The position numbers and the translations under genes are program-made. The notes below the pieces were generated by a model. It searched no databases. It had not been told where the DNA came from and saw only the letters and a program-made list of their open reading frames with translations. Shown here piece after piece: positions 1 to 11,777 of a DNA stretch of 38,120 nt. Numbering within the stretch: position 1 is the first letter of the stretch; each line of letters starts with the position of its first letter. The stretch is taken from the NCBI GenBank assembly GCA_027604705.1, contig JADHYV010000122.1:1-38120 (forward strand). The letters are read 5' to 3'. Source of the DNA: Allomyces arbusculus. Lineage: Eukaryota; Blastocladiomycota; Blastocladiomycetes; Blastocladiales; Blastocladiaceae.

Positions 1-129
1 TCCTGCGCGTCGGCATCGCGTCCAGACCGACGCGTTCATGGCCATCAAGCTCGCGCGGCCGCACGCGGGTGCAGGGTGGATGGCGCCCGAGCCGGCTCAA
101 ATATGTCCGGCACCGGTCCCTGGGCCGTA

Positions 130-466
130 TTCGATGAGGATCGACACGATTCTATCGGGTTCGACCAAGTTCGACGTGCATATGGCCGCGGATGGGTTGG
201 GCATGCTCCTCGGCGCCACAGCCATGCGATGTTAGCGGGGTGTGTGCGCGGCGCGTCTCGCACGAGTGACCGAGAGAGACACCAGGCAGTGGTCCCCAGT
301 TGCGATTTGCGATGGGGCAACCCCAACCAGCCCGTTTTGCGCACATCAATCTCATTGTGGCGGGTTGTTCAGCGACGTTCGACGAGCTTCGATGAGGTTC
401 AACCATATTCTGCCGCAAACCATGCATCGGGAGCTGTGGATGGGTTGGGCATGCGGGTTGGGCATG
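130..466. repeat. Diverged local duplication, no gene seen in 1-679
   Basis: Two related segments lie about 250 bp apart. Each begins with a ttcgatgagg-like run (near 130 and 388) and ends with the exact 15-mer gatgggttgggcatg (191-205 and 439-453). The second copy carries a further gggttgggcatg at 455-466. The spacers differ in length (76 versus 67 bp) and are strongly diverged. The overlapping open frames on both strands resemble each other only because of this duplication, and none shows a family motif. It is probably a decayed duplication. No gene is supported in the first 679 bases. Confidence 0.4.
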
Positions 467-659
467 ATGTCGCGTCCGCTTGGTCTGTAGTGTATTATGC
501 ATACTTCATTGTGGGTCTGCTCCATGGCGGCCGTCATCGGTCTTGAGGTTTTGGACAATATCAACTTTCTCTCATTTTGCAATCTTGCGCTGGACGCGCC
601 GGAGAGCATTGAGTACCCGACGCCCGATCCCGACGCGATCCCCGGAGTGTGCCTCCTCA

Positions 660-1398
<739 letters not shown>

Positions 1399-4209
1399 AT
1401 GCTTCGCCATCCAGATCCCTTCAGCCTCGACCGGTCGTTCTTGGAAGACGACGACGGTGACCTCGACCAGCTCCTCGCCACAATCTCCAACCCGTCCCTG
1501 CTGGCCAATCATACGACCAGCTGGACTCCCCAATCAGACTGGCACACGCTTCTCAGCCCCTCGCTCAATCATGACGGCGACGAGGACGACCCGACCGCGC
1601 CGTTCGCGTGGTCCGCAGCGGCGGGACCCGTCGACGATGCCGCTCGCGTCGACCTCGTTCGGCTGCAGTACCTGGGCGAGAACCCGGGACTACAGGTCCT
1701 GCACGCGCTTGATATCGACCTCGATATGCTCCGCGATGATGCTCGAGACGATCGGACCCCATCAGCTGAACCTCTGCGTACGAATGGCACCCGTGCGAGC
1801 GCCCTGTCGCATACTACGGCACGACGAACATCAATAACGGGCACTCGGCGCAAGAAAGTGTCGTCCGATATGACGCTCGACGACTTGGACCCGCTCCTGG
1901 CCGCGCTCAAGGCCGGCGCTGACGACCTCGACGCGTTCTTGGCCGCCGACTTGGCGGCACCCATGCATCCGGTACGCTTGACCTCTCCAAACCGACACTC
2001 TTTTCCTTGATTTACCCTGTAACATAACAACAGGCCCCACAGTCAGTTTCTCCACCGCCCGTCCCGCTCGCTCCGCGATCCAAGCTCGTCCAGCGCGACC
2101 TGCGCTCCTTCCGCGCACAGCGACTCGACCGCACCCTGCAGGCGCGTACCGCGCACCGGCGCCAAAAGACCCCAATTGCGCCCGCGCCTGCGACCACCGA
2201 CGCGATTCACGCACACCTCGCCGTTTCGTCCACCGACCCAGAACTGCAACGACAAGTCGACCTGCACCGCGCCGTGCTCGACAACGACCGCCGCGACCGT
2301 GAATTGGCTGACGAGGCCAAGCGGAACGAGACCATCGCCAAGCAACTCGATGCCAAAATCAAGGCCGAGCAGCGCGCTCGGCTCGAGCGCGAGGCGAGGG
2401 AGCGTGAGATGGTGGTGGAGGCGATGGTCGACGAGTATGTTCGCGCCAAGGCGGAGCGTAAGCTTGTGGTACGGTCAAATCTGTTGAGGGGGTGTGCGCG
2501 GGCATGTCGGCTCACGGCTGTAGCAATCGGGTAGGCCGCGTTCAATGCCTGGCGGCACCACGCGCGGCGTATGCTGCACGCGTGCATCAAGCTCGAGGCC
2601 CGCCGCGACTGGCACCGCAAGCGCGCGGCGTTCACGCACTGGCACGCGCGTATGGTCAAGGAAATCGCCGATCGGTACAGCATTAGCATTCCTGGTCCCC
2701 AAGAACCGGAATCCTCTTACACCACACCATGAACCTGTAGCGAAGCACGGAAAGTCACGCTGGAATTGCGGCACAAGGAAGAACTCGATCGCCGCGCCGA
2801 CCGGCACTGGCGGTTCCACGCGCTCTCGCGGCACTTTCTCGCATGGACCGCGTTCGTGGCCCTGGTCAAGCAAGAGCGAGAACTCGAAAGCGCGCACCAG
2901 GCTCGCAAACGCAAGGTCGACCAGTTTCTCGCCCACTTGCAGGCGAAGCGCGTCGCTATGGCGCGCGACGCCACCGCACCGCCGCCGGCGCAGAAAACTC
3001 GCACGTCGACGCGCGACGGCAATCAATCTCGGTCGCAGACCCCGTCTCGGTCGCAGACCCCCTCTCGGTCCACACCCACACCAGCCACCCGTCCTCCGCG
3101 ACTCGCACCGCCACCCACGCGCCCGGCTTTCCTGGCGCGCATGGAAGAGCGCGAGCGGGAGCGCCGTGCGCGCAAGGCTGAGCGCGAGGCGCGGCACGCC
3201 GAGGCCGTGGAGCGCGCACGACTCGAAGCAGAACAGGCCGAACTCGATCGCGTCGAACGCGAGCGCCGCGAAGCTCAGCAACGTGCCGACGAGGATCGCG
3301 CTGCAGCTGAGGCCGCGGAACGTGCGCGACAGCATGCGCGCGAGCAATGGCAGCGCGCGATCGTGCATGCGGATCGCGCGAGGGTCAAGTATCGCGGGCT
3401 CCGGCCGTGGCGGAGGTGGGTGGAGACGCAGAAAGAGGTGATGGAGAGGGCGGATCGGTGGCACGAGGGCCGGGTCGTGCGGTGGGTCGTGCACGAGTGG
3501 GCTCGGGCGGCGAGGGCGAGGGTGGAGAAGAGGGTAGAAGTTGCGACGAGGCATTGGGAGAGGGTGCAGTTGGCCCAGGCGTGGCGCGCGTGGGTGAAGG
3601 TACTGTTATTACTTTGTGCGAGTCGGCCAAATTCTTTACGTGCTGACCCACTTTTGGTTCTTGTAGTTTGCGGCGGTGCATCGAGCACAAATGAAGCAAG
3701 CAGAGGACATTGCCCAGCACCGTTTGCTCACCGAGACGCTGCGATACTGGCGTGACCGTGCGCAACACCAACGTCAAGCTCGATTGGCCAAAGAAGAGGC
3801 CGACAATGCCAAGGCCGACGCGATGGCTGCACGGTACTACTCCTCCTCGGCCGTTGTGTGTTCGATCCGTTGACCTGACAATTCGTTCCACAGAGTCCTT
3901 CCTCGGCGATACTTTGCGCATTGGCGAGCGCTTGTTCAGCAGGCCAAGGACGACCGATGGAAAGAGTACCGGCGAACCATGTTGCGCAACAAAGTCCGGG
4001 TATGTTGCGCATCAACCTATCCTTCCACGTCTCATCAGAAAGACTGACCAATGTCTATTTGGTAGACGTGGCTGCAAGACTCGTCGTTTGAACGCATGTG
4101 TCAAGAGGCCGAGCTCTCGTCGCCGGTGTGGGCGACCTCGGCACTGGTGCACACTACGTCGTCCACGGTGGCTGCCGCGGAGAGGGATGACGATGTGGGT
4201 CATGGTTGA
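1399..4209 (+). CDS. Sfi1-like centrin-binding repeat protein
   Basis: Seven exons (1399-1971, 2034-2468, 2535-2674, 2741-3599, 3667-3833, 3894-3999, 4066-4209) join to 807 residues. Introns are 60-67 bp. The first roughly 190 residues are acidic and Asp/Leu-rich. The rest is highly charged helix studded with Trp-centred repeats such as AAFNAWRHHARRM, AAFTHWHARM, HFLAWTAFVALV, AQAWRAWVK and YFAHWRALVQQA. Exon 5 carries AEDIAQHRLLTETLRYW, an exact match to the Sfi1 consensus A-x7-LL-x3-F/L-x2-W. Such helices bind centrin along centrioles, basal bodies or spindle pole bodies. A short SRSQTP tandem repeat lies in exon 4. The start was chosen as the first ATG of the open exon. Only the repeats are diagnostic, so orthology to yeast Sfi1 is not proven, and another centrin-binding coiled-coil protein (CCDC191-like) is possible. 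Confidence 0.75.
3027..3071 (+). repeat. 18-bp tandem repeat inside the Sfi1-like gene
   Basis: The unit tctcggtcgcagaccccg occurs twice (3027-3044, and 3045-3062 with one change), followed by a half unit. It encodes SRSQTPSRSQTPSRS, a possible phosphorylated Ser/Thr-Pro linker between charged helices. Confidence 0.8.
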
Positions 4210-4547
4210 ACTTGCCCACTGTGTTGAGACTCGAAATGCATGGCTTTAACTCGAGTGACCGAACCACCATTGACATAAAGAACCTCCAGAGGTGTACAGA
4301 TTGCCTGATCGATCATGGCCTCTACCTCGCGAAACGATATCAAATCGACTGGATGGCTGGTCAGCGACGATGGATTCCGGTGCTCTCCGAGGACAACGTT
4401 GAAGCCAGCCGCCCCAACACTGGAGAACTGAGACGCGACGAGCGACAGAAAATCGTCCAAAGACTCGTGCTGATACGACCGGGACTGAAACCAACCTCGA
4501 CCCGGCTCTCGTCTTGGTGCATTTCCGCTCCAACTTCTTGCAACACC
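4210..4547. other. Intergenic, upstream of the epimerase gene
   Basis: These 338 bases separate two genes on the same strand. A frame stays open from about 4206 into the epimerase, but its predicted peptide has no family features and the conserved gene begins with a presequence at 4548. I see no repeat or clear promoter element. Confidence 0.4.
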
Positions 4548-5147
4548 ATGTTCTCGCGCTCGCTGCCCCGTCTCGCTGCTCCGCTCGCACGTCAGGTAAG
4601 AGTCATCAAGCTGCAGCCCGACCACAACGATCCTGAATACGATCACATGCACTTCAACATCAACAATTTCCTGACCAACCAGACCAACGACATGATCGCC
4701 CGCGTCTAGTTCACGACGGCGACGCCCAACCACCCGGTCTTCCAGCTGGGCCGGCTCAACCACGTGGCCATCGCGGTCCCGGACCTCGCCAAGTCGACGG
4801 CATTCTACAAGAACGTGCTCGGCGCGACCCACGTGTCTGAATCCGTGGCGCTGCCGGAGCACGGCGTCTACACGGTGTTTGTGAACCTCGGCAACACCAA
4901 GATTGAGCTGCTGCACCCGCACGGCGAAAAGTCGCCGATTGCCAAGTTCCTCGAGCGCAACCAGGACGGTGGCATGCACCATATTTGCATCGAGGTGGAC
5001 GATATCAACGCTGCGCTTGCCAAGGTCACGGAAATGGGCGTGCGGTCGCTCGACAAGAAGCCCAAGATTGGAGCCCATGGCAAGCCCGTCGTGTTCTTGC
5101 ACCCGAAGGACTGCGGCGGCGTGCTGGTCGAGCTCGAGCAGGCGTGA
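4548..5147 (+). CDS. MCEE: Methylmalonyl-CoA epimerase, mitochondrial
   Basis: Two exons (4548-4595, 4710-5147) give 161 residues. The enzyme interconverts (2S)- and (2R)-methylmalonyl-CoA between propionyl-CoA carboxylase and the B12-dependent mutase. Exon 1 encodes the Arg/Leu-rich presequence MFSRSLPRLAAPLARQ, suited to mitochondrial import. Exon 2 is a complete single VOC (glyoxalase-like) module. The expected metal ligands are present: His34 in LNHVAIAVPDL, His107 in GGMHHICIEVDD and Glu157 in GGVLVELEQA. The KIGAHGKPVVFLHPKDCGG stretch is nearly identical to animal MCEE. The 114-bp intron has no stop in the exon 1 frame until the TAG that forms its acceptor. Dikarya generally lack this gene, so it supports an early-diverging fungus. 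Confidence 0.93.
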
Positions 5148-5671
5148 AGAAGGATGCCGTTTTGGATCCTTGGACAAATGTAGTTTGTCTTCAATTTTTT
5201 GGGCCTTTTTTGCTCGATCTGGTCGCGTTACAGACATATTTGCACGGGGCAACCGTCACCAGCAACTGCGTGTGTGCTGCTCCTGCTCGCTCACATTCGC
5301 CGAGGAAGCCGCCATGGCGGATGAGCAAACCAAAACACCCGGGTAAAGAAGGGCGACAAGGCAGACGAAGCCAGCTCGCGGACGTAAGGAACTTGTTTTG
5401 GCACTCCCATCAAAATAAATATGCGCGGCATGTTTATACCATCCAACCGAACAAAGAAAGACAAGACTTACACAATGCGCACTACGCTACGAGGCCGCGC
5501 TAGCCCTTCCCACCCCACCCAACTCCACAACGCGCGCGGGCATCGACAGGATGACGGCTTGCGAGCGGCACCAGAGCCGCGGCGCGAGCACCAATTCGCA
5601 CGACACGGCGCAGCGACCAAACCCGGCACCGACTCACGCGCGAAGTCCGCCACGATCCACGCTCAAGCAGC
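5148..5671. other. Intergenic between convergent MCEE and RPB2
   Basis: These 524 bases lie between two tail-to-tail genes and should hold both 3' ends. A canonical AATAAA occurs on the plus strand at 5414-5419. A short ATG frame near 5313 (MADEQTKTPG, then stop) and the open frames at 5421-5768 show no family features. Nothing else is recognised. Confidence 0.5.
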
Positions 5672-8600
5672 TCACGCCGCGACGCCGTGGTCAAAGAGCA
5701 CGAGCCGCGGGGCAATGTTCATGGCCATGAGTTCCTGGAACAGCAACTTGGCCGCATACGGCAAGTAGACTTGCGAGATCTTGGTCGAGTTCTTGCACCC
5801 CTTGCACTCGTAGGATGTGGCCGATGCGATCGCAAACAGGCCACACAGGTCGCACACGTGCACGCGGTACGCGTCCGAGTTATCAAACAGCCGGTCCTTG
5901 AGGAACTGCGCGGCGCCGTGCGCAATGAAACAATCGCGCTCCATTTCGCCAAATCGCAAACCACCGTCGCGCGACCGACCTTCGACGGGCTGCCGCGTCA
6001 AGATCTGCAGGGGACCACGCGCGCGCGAGTGAATCTTATCGTCGACCATGTGCTTGAGACGCTGGTAGTAGGTTGGCCCGAAAAACACTTGCGCGGCGAG
6101 TTTCTTGCCCGTGTGACCGTTGTACATGATCTCGAACCCGCGCTGCTGGTACCCGCACGACCGCAGTCGGTCTGCGATTTCCTGGACCGTGATATCGGTG
6201 AACGGCGTCGCGTCACCTTCGGTGCCCGTGAGCGACCCGACCTTCGACAACAGACACTCGACTAGATGCCCAATCGTCATACGCGACGGAATCGCGTGCG
6301 GATTGACAATCAAGTCTGGCGTGACGCCGTCGGCCGAGAAGGGCATGTCCTCTTGCCGATAAGTCATCCCGACGGTACCTTTTTGCCCGTGCCGCGACGC
6401 AAACTTGTCGCCCATTTGCGGGACACGCGTCGACCGCACGCGCACCTTGACAAACTTGTACCCATCGTTGTTGGTCGTGAGCATCACGTGGTCGACAATG
6501 CCCTGTTCTGTTGACTTGAGCGACGTCGACACGTCCTTCTTGGTCTGCGTTGTGCGCGCGCCCATTTCCGAAGTGTCCGGCGGCAGCGGCGCCGTCTTGC
6601 CGATGATGATATCGTCGCCGGTCACGCGCGTGCCGGGGGCCACCAGCCCGTCCTCCTCGATTTTGTCATACGACCCATGCCGCAGCTTGAGCGTCGTCTC
6701 GCGCGTAGGCTTTTCAAACGTTTCCACGTCCGAGAACCCAGACTTCTTTTCCTGGTCCATGTAGGCGCGGTAGTAGATGGACCGGAACAGACCGCGGTCA
6801 ATCGACGACTGGTTCATGATGATCGAGTCCTCCTGGTTGTACCCAGAGTAGACGGCAATCGCAACGACTGCGTTCTGACCCGCCGGCAGTTCGCGGAACC
6901 GCAAGTACTTCATACTGCGCGTCGCGACGAGCGGCTTTTGCGGGTAGTAGAGAATGTTGGCGAGCGTGTCCATGCGCAGCTGGAAATTGGTCAAGTAGAG
7001 CCCCATGGCCTGCTTGCCCATGGCCGACTGGTAGGTGTTACGCGGCGACTGGTTGTGGTCCGGGAACGGGATAATGCTCGCGCAAATGCCCAAGATCATC
7101 GAAGGGTGAATCTCGCAGTGGGACCACTGCTTGCACACGTCGCCGGCCTTGCGCGACTTGAGCCGCGCCGTCTTGTCGAGCTTCGACTTGTCCGGGATCG
7201 GGTCGCCGCGCGACTCGGCCAAGTCGTCGGGGGTCATGCAAATCATGGTCGTCTCCTCTTCTTCCGTGTCGAGGTACTCGACAATCCCATTGGCGAGCAA
7301 GTCCTCCCAGCCCCACTCGCCGACTTCCAGCCGCGCCACGTGGTCGCGCCGCAACACGAGCTGCTGCTGCTCGTTGACAATGAAGAGTGGGCGGCAAATC
7401 CGACCGGCGTCCGTGTAGATGCGCAGCTCGTTATCGCGCACGTCGCGCACGACCGAGACTTCGGGCATGATATCGCCGGACCGCCGCAAGCTGATGAGCG
7501 TCTGCACGAGCGAGTCGGGCTGCCGGTGAATGCCGACCCACGAGCCGTTCACAAAGACCTTGGTGTTGGACCCGATCGCCGACGCCGTGATCTCCTCGAG
7601 GTTCTCGGTCGTCCACTCCTCCAAGAACTCGAGAATCGGCCCACTCGCCGACCCGACGGAAATATAGGCCATGAGCGCCAGATTCTTGACGAGACCACAC
7701 GCCTGGCCCTCGGGCGTTTCGGCAGGACAGACCATACCCCAGTGCGTGTTGTGCAGCTGGCGTGGCTTAGCCAGTTTGCCCTCGCGCCCGATCGGCGTGT
7801 TGAGACGGCGCAAGTGCGAGAGTGTCGACGCAAACGTGTAACGGTTGAGTACTTGCGAGACTCCTGCGCGCGTTTCCATGAACTTTTTCTGGTCGCCCCA
7901 GTTGCCCGTGGCCAGCGCGTACCGCAACCCGTTGGTGATCGTGTTGCTGTTGATGGCCATATTCAAGTTGAACTCGCGGCCGCGCTCAATACACACGGTG
8001 AAATACCGCGACACGTCCTTGGTCAGCTTTTGGAAAAACGTGCGGAAGAGCGAGGCTAGCAGCGGGCCGGCCAAGTCGAGTCGCTTCTTGCCGAAATGAT
8101 CACGGTCGTCAACTTGCCGACGGCCAAGCGCGGCGAGCAGCAGCCGGTGCACCATGTACCCAATGAAATACGACTTGCGCGTCTGGCACCCGGGCGTGAT
8201 CCCGATATGCGGCAGCAATTCGCGCTCGAGCAGATCGTGCGCGTACCGAATACGCTTGTCGCGCGTGAGCCCAATGTTGCGCCCGCGCTTGCCGATGAAA
8301 TCGAGCGCGACCTCGCGCTCCTGGATCGTAAACGCATTGTCGATCGAGGGCTTGAGCATTTCGAGCATTTGGTCGTCGGAGAAGTCGTAGCAGATGCGCT
8401 CGAGAATGTCGCGGTCGGCCACGAGCCCGAGAGCGCGGAAGAGCACCATGATCGGAATGTCCTGCTGGATGTAGGGCAGCGACGCCGTGATGTTCTGGTC
8501 GCGAGACATTTTCACGATAAACGACGACAGCGTCTTGGGCCCGTCCTCGGCCTGCGACCGGATCTCGGCCTGGAAGAGCACCGCCGATGGTGGCGGCTTG

Positions 8601-9504
8601 GAAAAGACAAAGACGGTGTTGGTCGCCGTGCGCTCTTGCGCAATGATCACCTTTTCCGAGCCGTTGATGATAAAATAACCGCCTTGGTCGTACGGGCACT
8701 CCTTTTGGTTTTGCAGATCGGCCTCGCTCAGGCCGTGCAGCACGCAGTGCGCCGAGCGCAGCATGATCGGGACCTACGCGGCGAGTCAAGGGTGGTCGTG
8801 AGTATCAATGAAGACAGAGTGACAAGGGAAGCTCGTCGCGGTCGCCACGGCCGGCAGAGGAGCGCTTCGCTACCTTGCCAATCGGGGCCTTGGGCTCGGC
8901 CTTTTCGCCCTCGACGATCCATCGCTCGCTGTCGTCGTCGCCCTCCATGAAGTTGGTGTTCTCCCGGTAGAGGCGCATGGTCAAGTCGACCAGCAGCGGC
9001 GCCGAGTATCTGGAGAAATCCGACACGCGCACACGGGCGAGGACCCCACGGTCAGAGACCATCAGCAGCGACCAAGTTCCAAGTCCGGTTCCCAAACTCG
9101 CCCGGACAAGGCCACGACAAACAGTGGACATACGTCATGTTACGCATACGCGTCTCCTGCGGCTGCAGCGGCTTCACGCCGTCCTCCTCCTCGACGCACG
9201 GCTGGGCCAGGTAGACTTGGCCAAACTTGATCTCGTAGCGGCGCGCGACATCGTCGGCGGCACCCGTGTGCTGCCGCGCCGTCTGCAGCGTCAAGGTCGA
9301 GTTTTCGTCGACAATGACTTGCATCGCGTTTTGCGCAAACTCGTCAAACGAGTCGATTTGCTGCGAGACGAGCCCCTTGGCCTCGAAAAACTTGTCGATC
9401 ACAACCCAGCACTCTTCTTGCGTAATCGGCCGCGGGTCGTGGTCGACCATGCCGAAATCGGCGGCCGCATCAAAGCCGTAGGCGTCAAAGTCGTACTGGT
9501 CCAT
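5672..9504 (-). CDS. RPB2: RNA polymerase II second-largest subunit
   Basis: Three exons (9504-9134, 9009-8874, 8773-5672) give 1202 residues, close to yeast Rpb2 (1224). Introns are 124 and 100 bp. The start [12 protein letters not shown] is followed by the conserved [27 protein letters not shown], and the splice joins restore MRNMT-YSAPL and IGK-VPIMLRS exactly. Later hallmarks are [21 protein letters not shown] (acidic residues near the active centre), [15 protein letters not shown], the [24 protein letters not shown] region and a C-terminal zinc site CDLCG...CKGCKN, ending in [16 protein letters not shown]. It acts in the nucleus as the beta-like core of Pol II. A 748-bp region separates it head-to-head from the cysteine synthase gene. 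Long plus-strand open frames across it are antisense shadows. Confidence 0.98.
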
Positions 9505-10252
9505 GATGACGGGCGCGAGGGGCGGGCAAGGGCGAGTGGACGGGCAGAAGAGGGCCGAACGGTTGGGACGTTGTCGGGCGTCGTCGCGCGGCAATCACTC
9601 GAGAACGAGCACGGCAACGGGTTCCAGCGGCGGCAGTGCGTCGGTCACCGGGCACTGGCGCAGGTCTGGCGCGGTTCGAGCTGGAGTTCCGAGGCTGGTC
9701 GGTCGGTCGGTCGGTGCGGGCCGGTTTACAGCGGGTCGGCGGCCGGTTGTCGAGCGGGAAGCTCGTGGGGAAAACGCGCGCGCTGGCACGGCGGTCCAAG
9801 TGCGCGTCGATTGCGGGTAGTCGCGAGCAGAGAGGTGCCCTTTTCTAGCGTGCGCGACGCTCGAAAAGGTGGGGTGATCAGCGTCGGCGACGGCGGCCGG
9901 TCGGGGGTTGCTTTTGCTCGGTTTTGCTACCTTTGTGCACGTCGCTTCGACTCCGACTGACAGAAAGCCGTGGCGTGGCTTGAACGGGCTCACTGAGCCG
10001 TCACCTGACGGACGCACAGCTTATCGCGTGACCTGCACTAGTGTCCCTGTCAGCGACGCGAGCCACGTGGATCCAAGTCAGCACTTCTTTGGCATTGTTT
10101 CCTGGTCCGGCGCGTCTTGTCGTTCCCTTCGTTCTTGCCCTCGCTCTCCGCCTGCTTCTTGCTGCTCAAGTTCAGAATAATACTTCCTGCAGTTGTCGAT
10201 CGGCGACCGTGACCTGCCCAGTTCATATCGGCAAACGAACCGAGCCTCCATT
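9505..10252. promoter_or_regulatory. Shared upstream region of RPB2 and cysteine synthase
   Basis: These 748 bases separate two divergent start codons and must carry both promoters. The RPB2-proximal part is very GC-rich and holds a short GGTC tetranucleotide run. Open frames here (for example 9595-10017 minus) have no recognisable product. No clear TATA element was found, so the regulatory role is inferred from position only. Confidence 0.4.
9697..9715. repeat. GGTC tetranucleotide microsatellite
   Basis: Four perfect GGTC units plus a partial fifth lie in the divergent RPB2/cysteine synthase upstream region. Confidence 0.8.
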
Positions 10253-11631
10253 ATGATGCAACGCGTCTTCAAGCGCACGCTGGCCACCGTCTACTCGGGC
10301 CGCCCCATCACCGCGCCAGTCCGCATCTCAGCCAGAGATTGCGCTCGATCAATCTTCAATCGACCAACCGGCCAATCCACCATTCCGCCGTCTAGGTTGT
10401 GGAAGGGTTCCCGGGCGCCGTCGGCAACACGCCCTTGATCCGGCTCAAGTCACTCTCCGACCAGACCGGCTGCAATATCGTCGCCAAGGCCGAGTTTATG
10501 AACCCAGGCGGATCTGTCAAGGACCGCGCCGCGCTGTGGGTCGTCAAGGATGCCGAGAACCGTGGGTTGCTCAAGGCCGGCGGCACGGTTGTTGAAGGGA
10601 CTGCGGGTGCGCTGGTGATGCTTCACGCTACATTCCGCTGGATGGTGACAGTGACCAAGACGCCGTCGTGGCCAACGTACCACTAGGTAACACGGGCATC
10701 GGCCTCGCGCACGTCTGCCGCGCACGCGGGTACAAGTGCGTGATCTTCATGCCCAACAACCAGGTACGCCCATCGTCCAGCAGTCCATTATTCCGATTCC
10801 GATCGTAATGCTCACCATCCACCTTCACGACCAGAGTCAAGAGAAGATTGACACGCTGCGCATGCTCGGCGCAACCGTCTACCCCGTCCCGGTCGCCCCC
10901 TTCACCGACCCGGCCAACTACAACCACCAGGCCGCGCGATTCGCCGCGTCCCTCGAGAACGCCGTCTGGACCAACCAGTTTGACAACATTGCCAACACGC
11001 AGGCGCATATCGAGTCGACGGGCCCTGAACTGCGGCACCAGGTTGCGTCCCGCGGATGGAAACTGGACGCGTTTACGTGTGCAACGGGCACGGGCGGCAC
11101 GCTCGCGGGAACCGCGCTCTACTTGAAGGAATCGGCTGCTAAGACCAAGGTGGTGCTTGCAGATCCGCCGGGGTCGGTGCTCTACAAGTATATGAAGGAG
11201 GGCAAGCTGGAACGGACCGGAGACGGGTCGATTACCGAAGGGATTGGTCAGGGGCGGGTCACGGAGAACTTGAAGGCCGCTCTCGACCAAGGTGCAGTTC
11301 ATGATGCTGTGTTTGTGCCTGATGAAGAGTCGATTGCCATGGTACTGGTTTTGTGGTTGCAGTTTGCCACGCGTACTGTGACCTCACTCTGCTTCTCCAC
11401 CAGGTGTTCCGACTGTTGCACGACGAAGGCATCCCAGTCGGCGCGTCGTCGGCGCTCAACGTGGTCGCGTCCGTCAAGGTCGCCGAGCAACTCGGCGAGG
11501 GCCACACGGTCGCGACCATCCTTTGCGACGGCGCGCAGCGGTACGCGAGTCGCTTGTTCAACAAGGAGTGGCTCGTGTCCAAGGGGCTCTATGACGCGGT
11601 TCCCGAAGATTGCCGCCACTACATCAAGTGA
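10253..11631 (+). CDS. Mitochondrial-type cysteine synthase (CysK/Mcy1 family)
   Basis: Five exons (10253-10318, 10396-10606, 10687-10763, 10835-11341, 11404-11631) give 362 residues. The enzyme is PLP-dependent (fold type II) and makes cysteine from O-acetylserine and sulfide. Diagnostic motifs: VGNTPLIRL, the PLP lysine in [11 protein letters not shown], the substrate loop [12 protein letters not shown] (its two halves joined by splicing), the phosphate-binding TGTGGTLAG, and the C-terminal PVGASSALN. The N-terminal roughly 22 residues are Arg-rich and lack acidic residues ([18 protein letters not shown]), consistent with a mitochondrial presequence. This architecture matches fungal Mcy1 more than cystathionine beta-synthase, as there is no CBS domain. 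The first donor (GTCCGC) is weak, so the exon 1/2 join is the least certain. Either of two adjacent ATGs (10253, 10256) could start it. Confidence 0.92.
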
Positions 11632-11655
11632 GTGAGTGCTCGTCCAGTTGACTGG

Positions 11656-11661
11656 AATAAA
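11656..11661 (+). terminator. AATAAA polyadenylation signal of cysteine synthase
   Basis: A canonical AATAAA lies 25 bases after the stop codon at 11631, in a locally AT-rich patch. The next gene is convergent and ends at 11778, so this is the natural 3' end of the cysteine synthase mRNA. Confidence 0.55.
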
Positions 11662-11777
11662 GTAAGAAATAGGGAATTTTATAAATATGGAGCTCTGTTA
11701 TGCCCGAAAACGGAAGTGTCGCGACAGAGAGGTCGGTCAAAGATGCACGTCAACAGACATGTATTCCACACCCGAAA

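Noticed and set aside
5313-5391. Small gene starting MADEQTKTP between MCEE and RPB2
   Set aside because: The first frame stops after ten codons. The Lys-rich continuation needs an unsupported frame change, so it is more likely 3' untranslated sequence.
6677-8059. 460-residue plus-strand open frame opposite RPB2
   Set aside because: It lies wholly antisense to the highly conserved RPB2 exon. Its Arg/Val/Leu-rich content is what the reverse complement of GC-biased codons gives.
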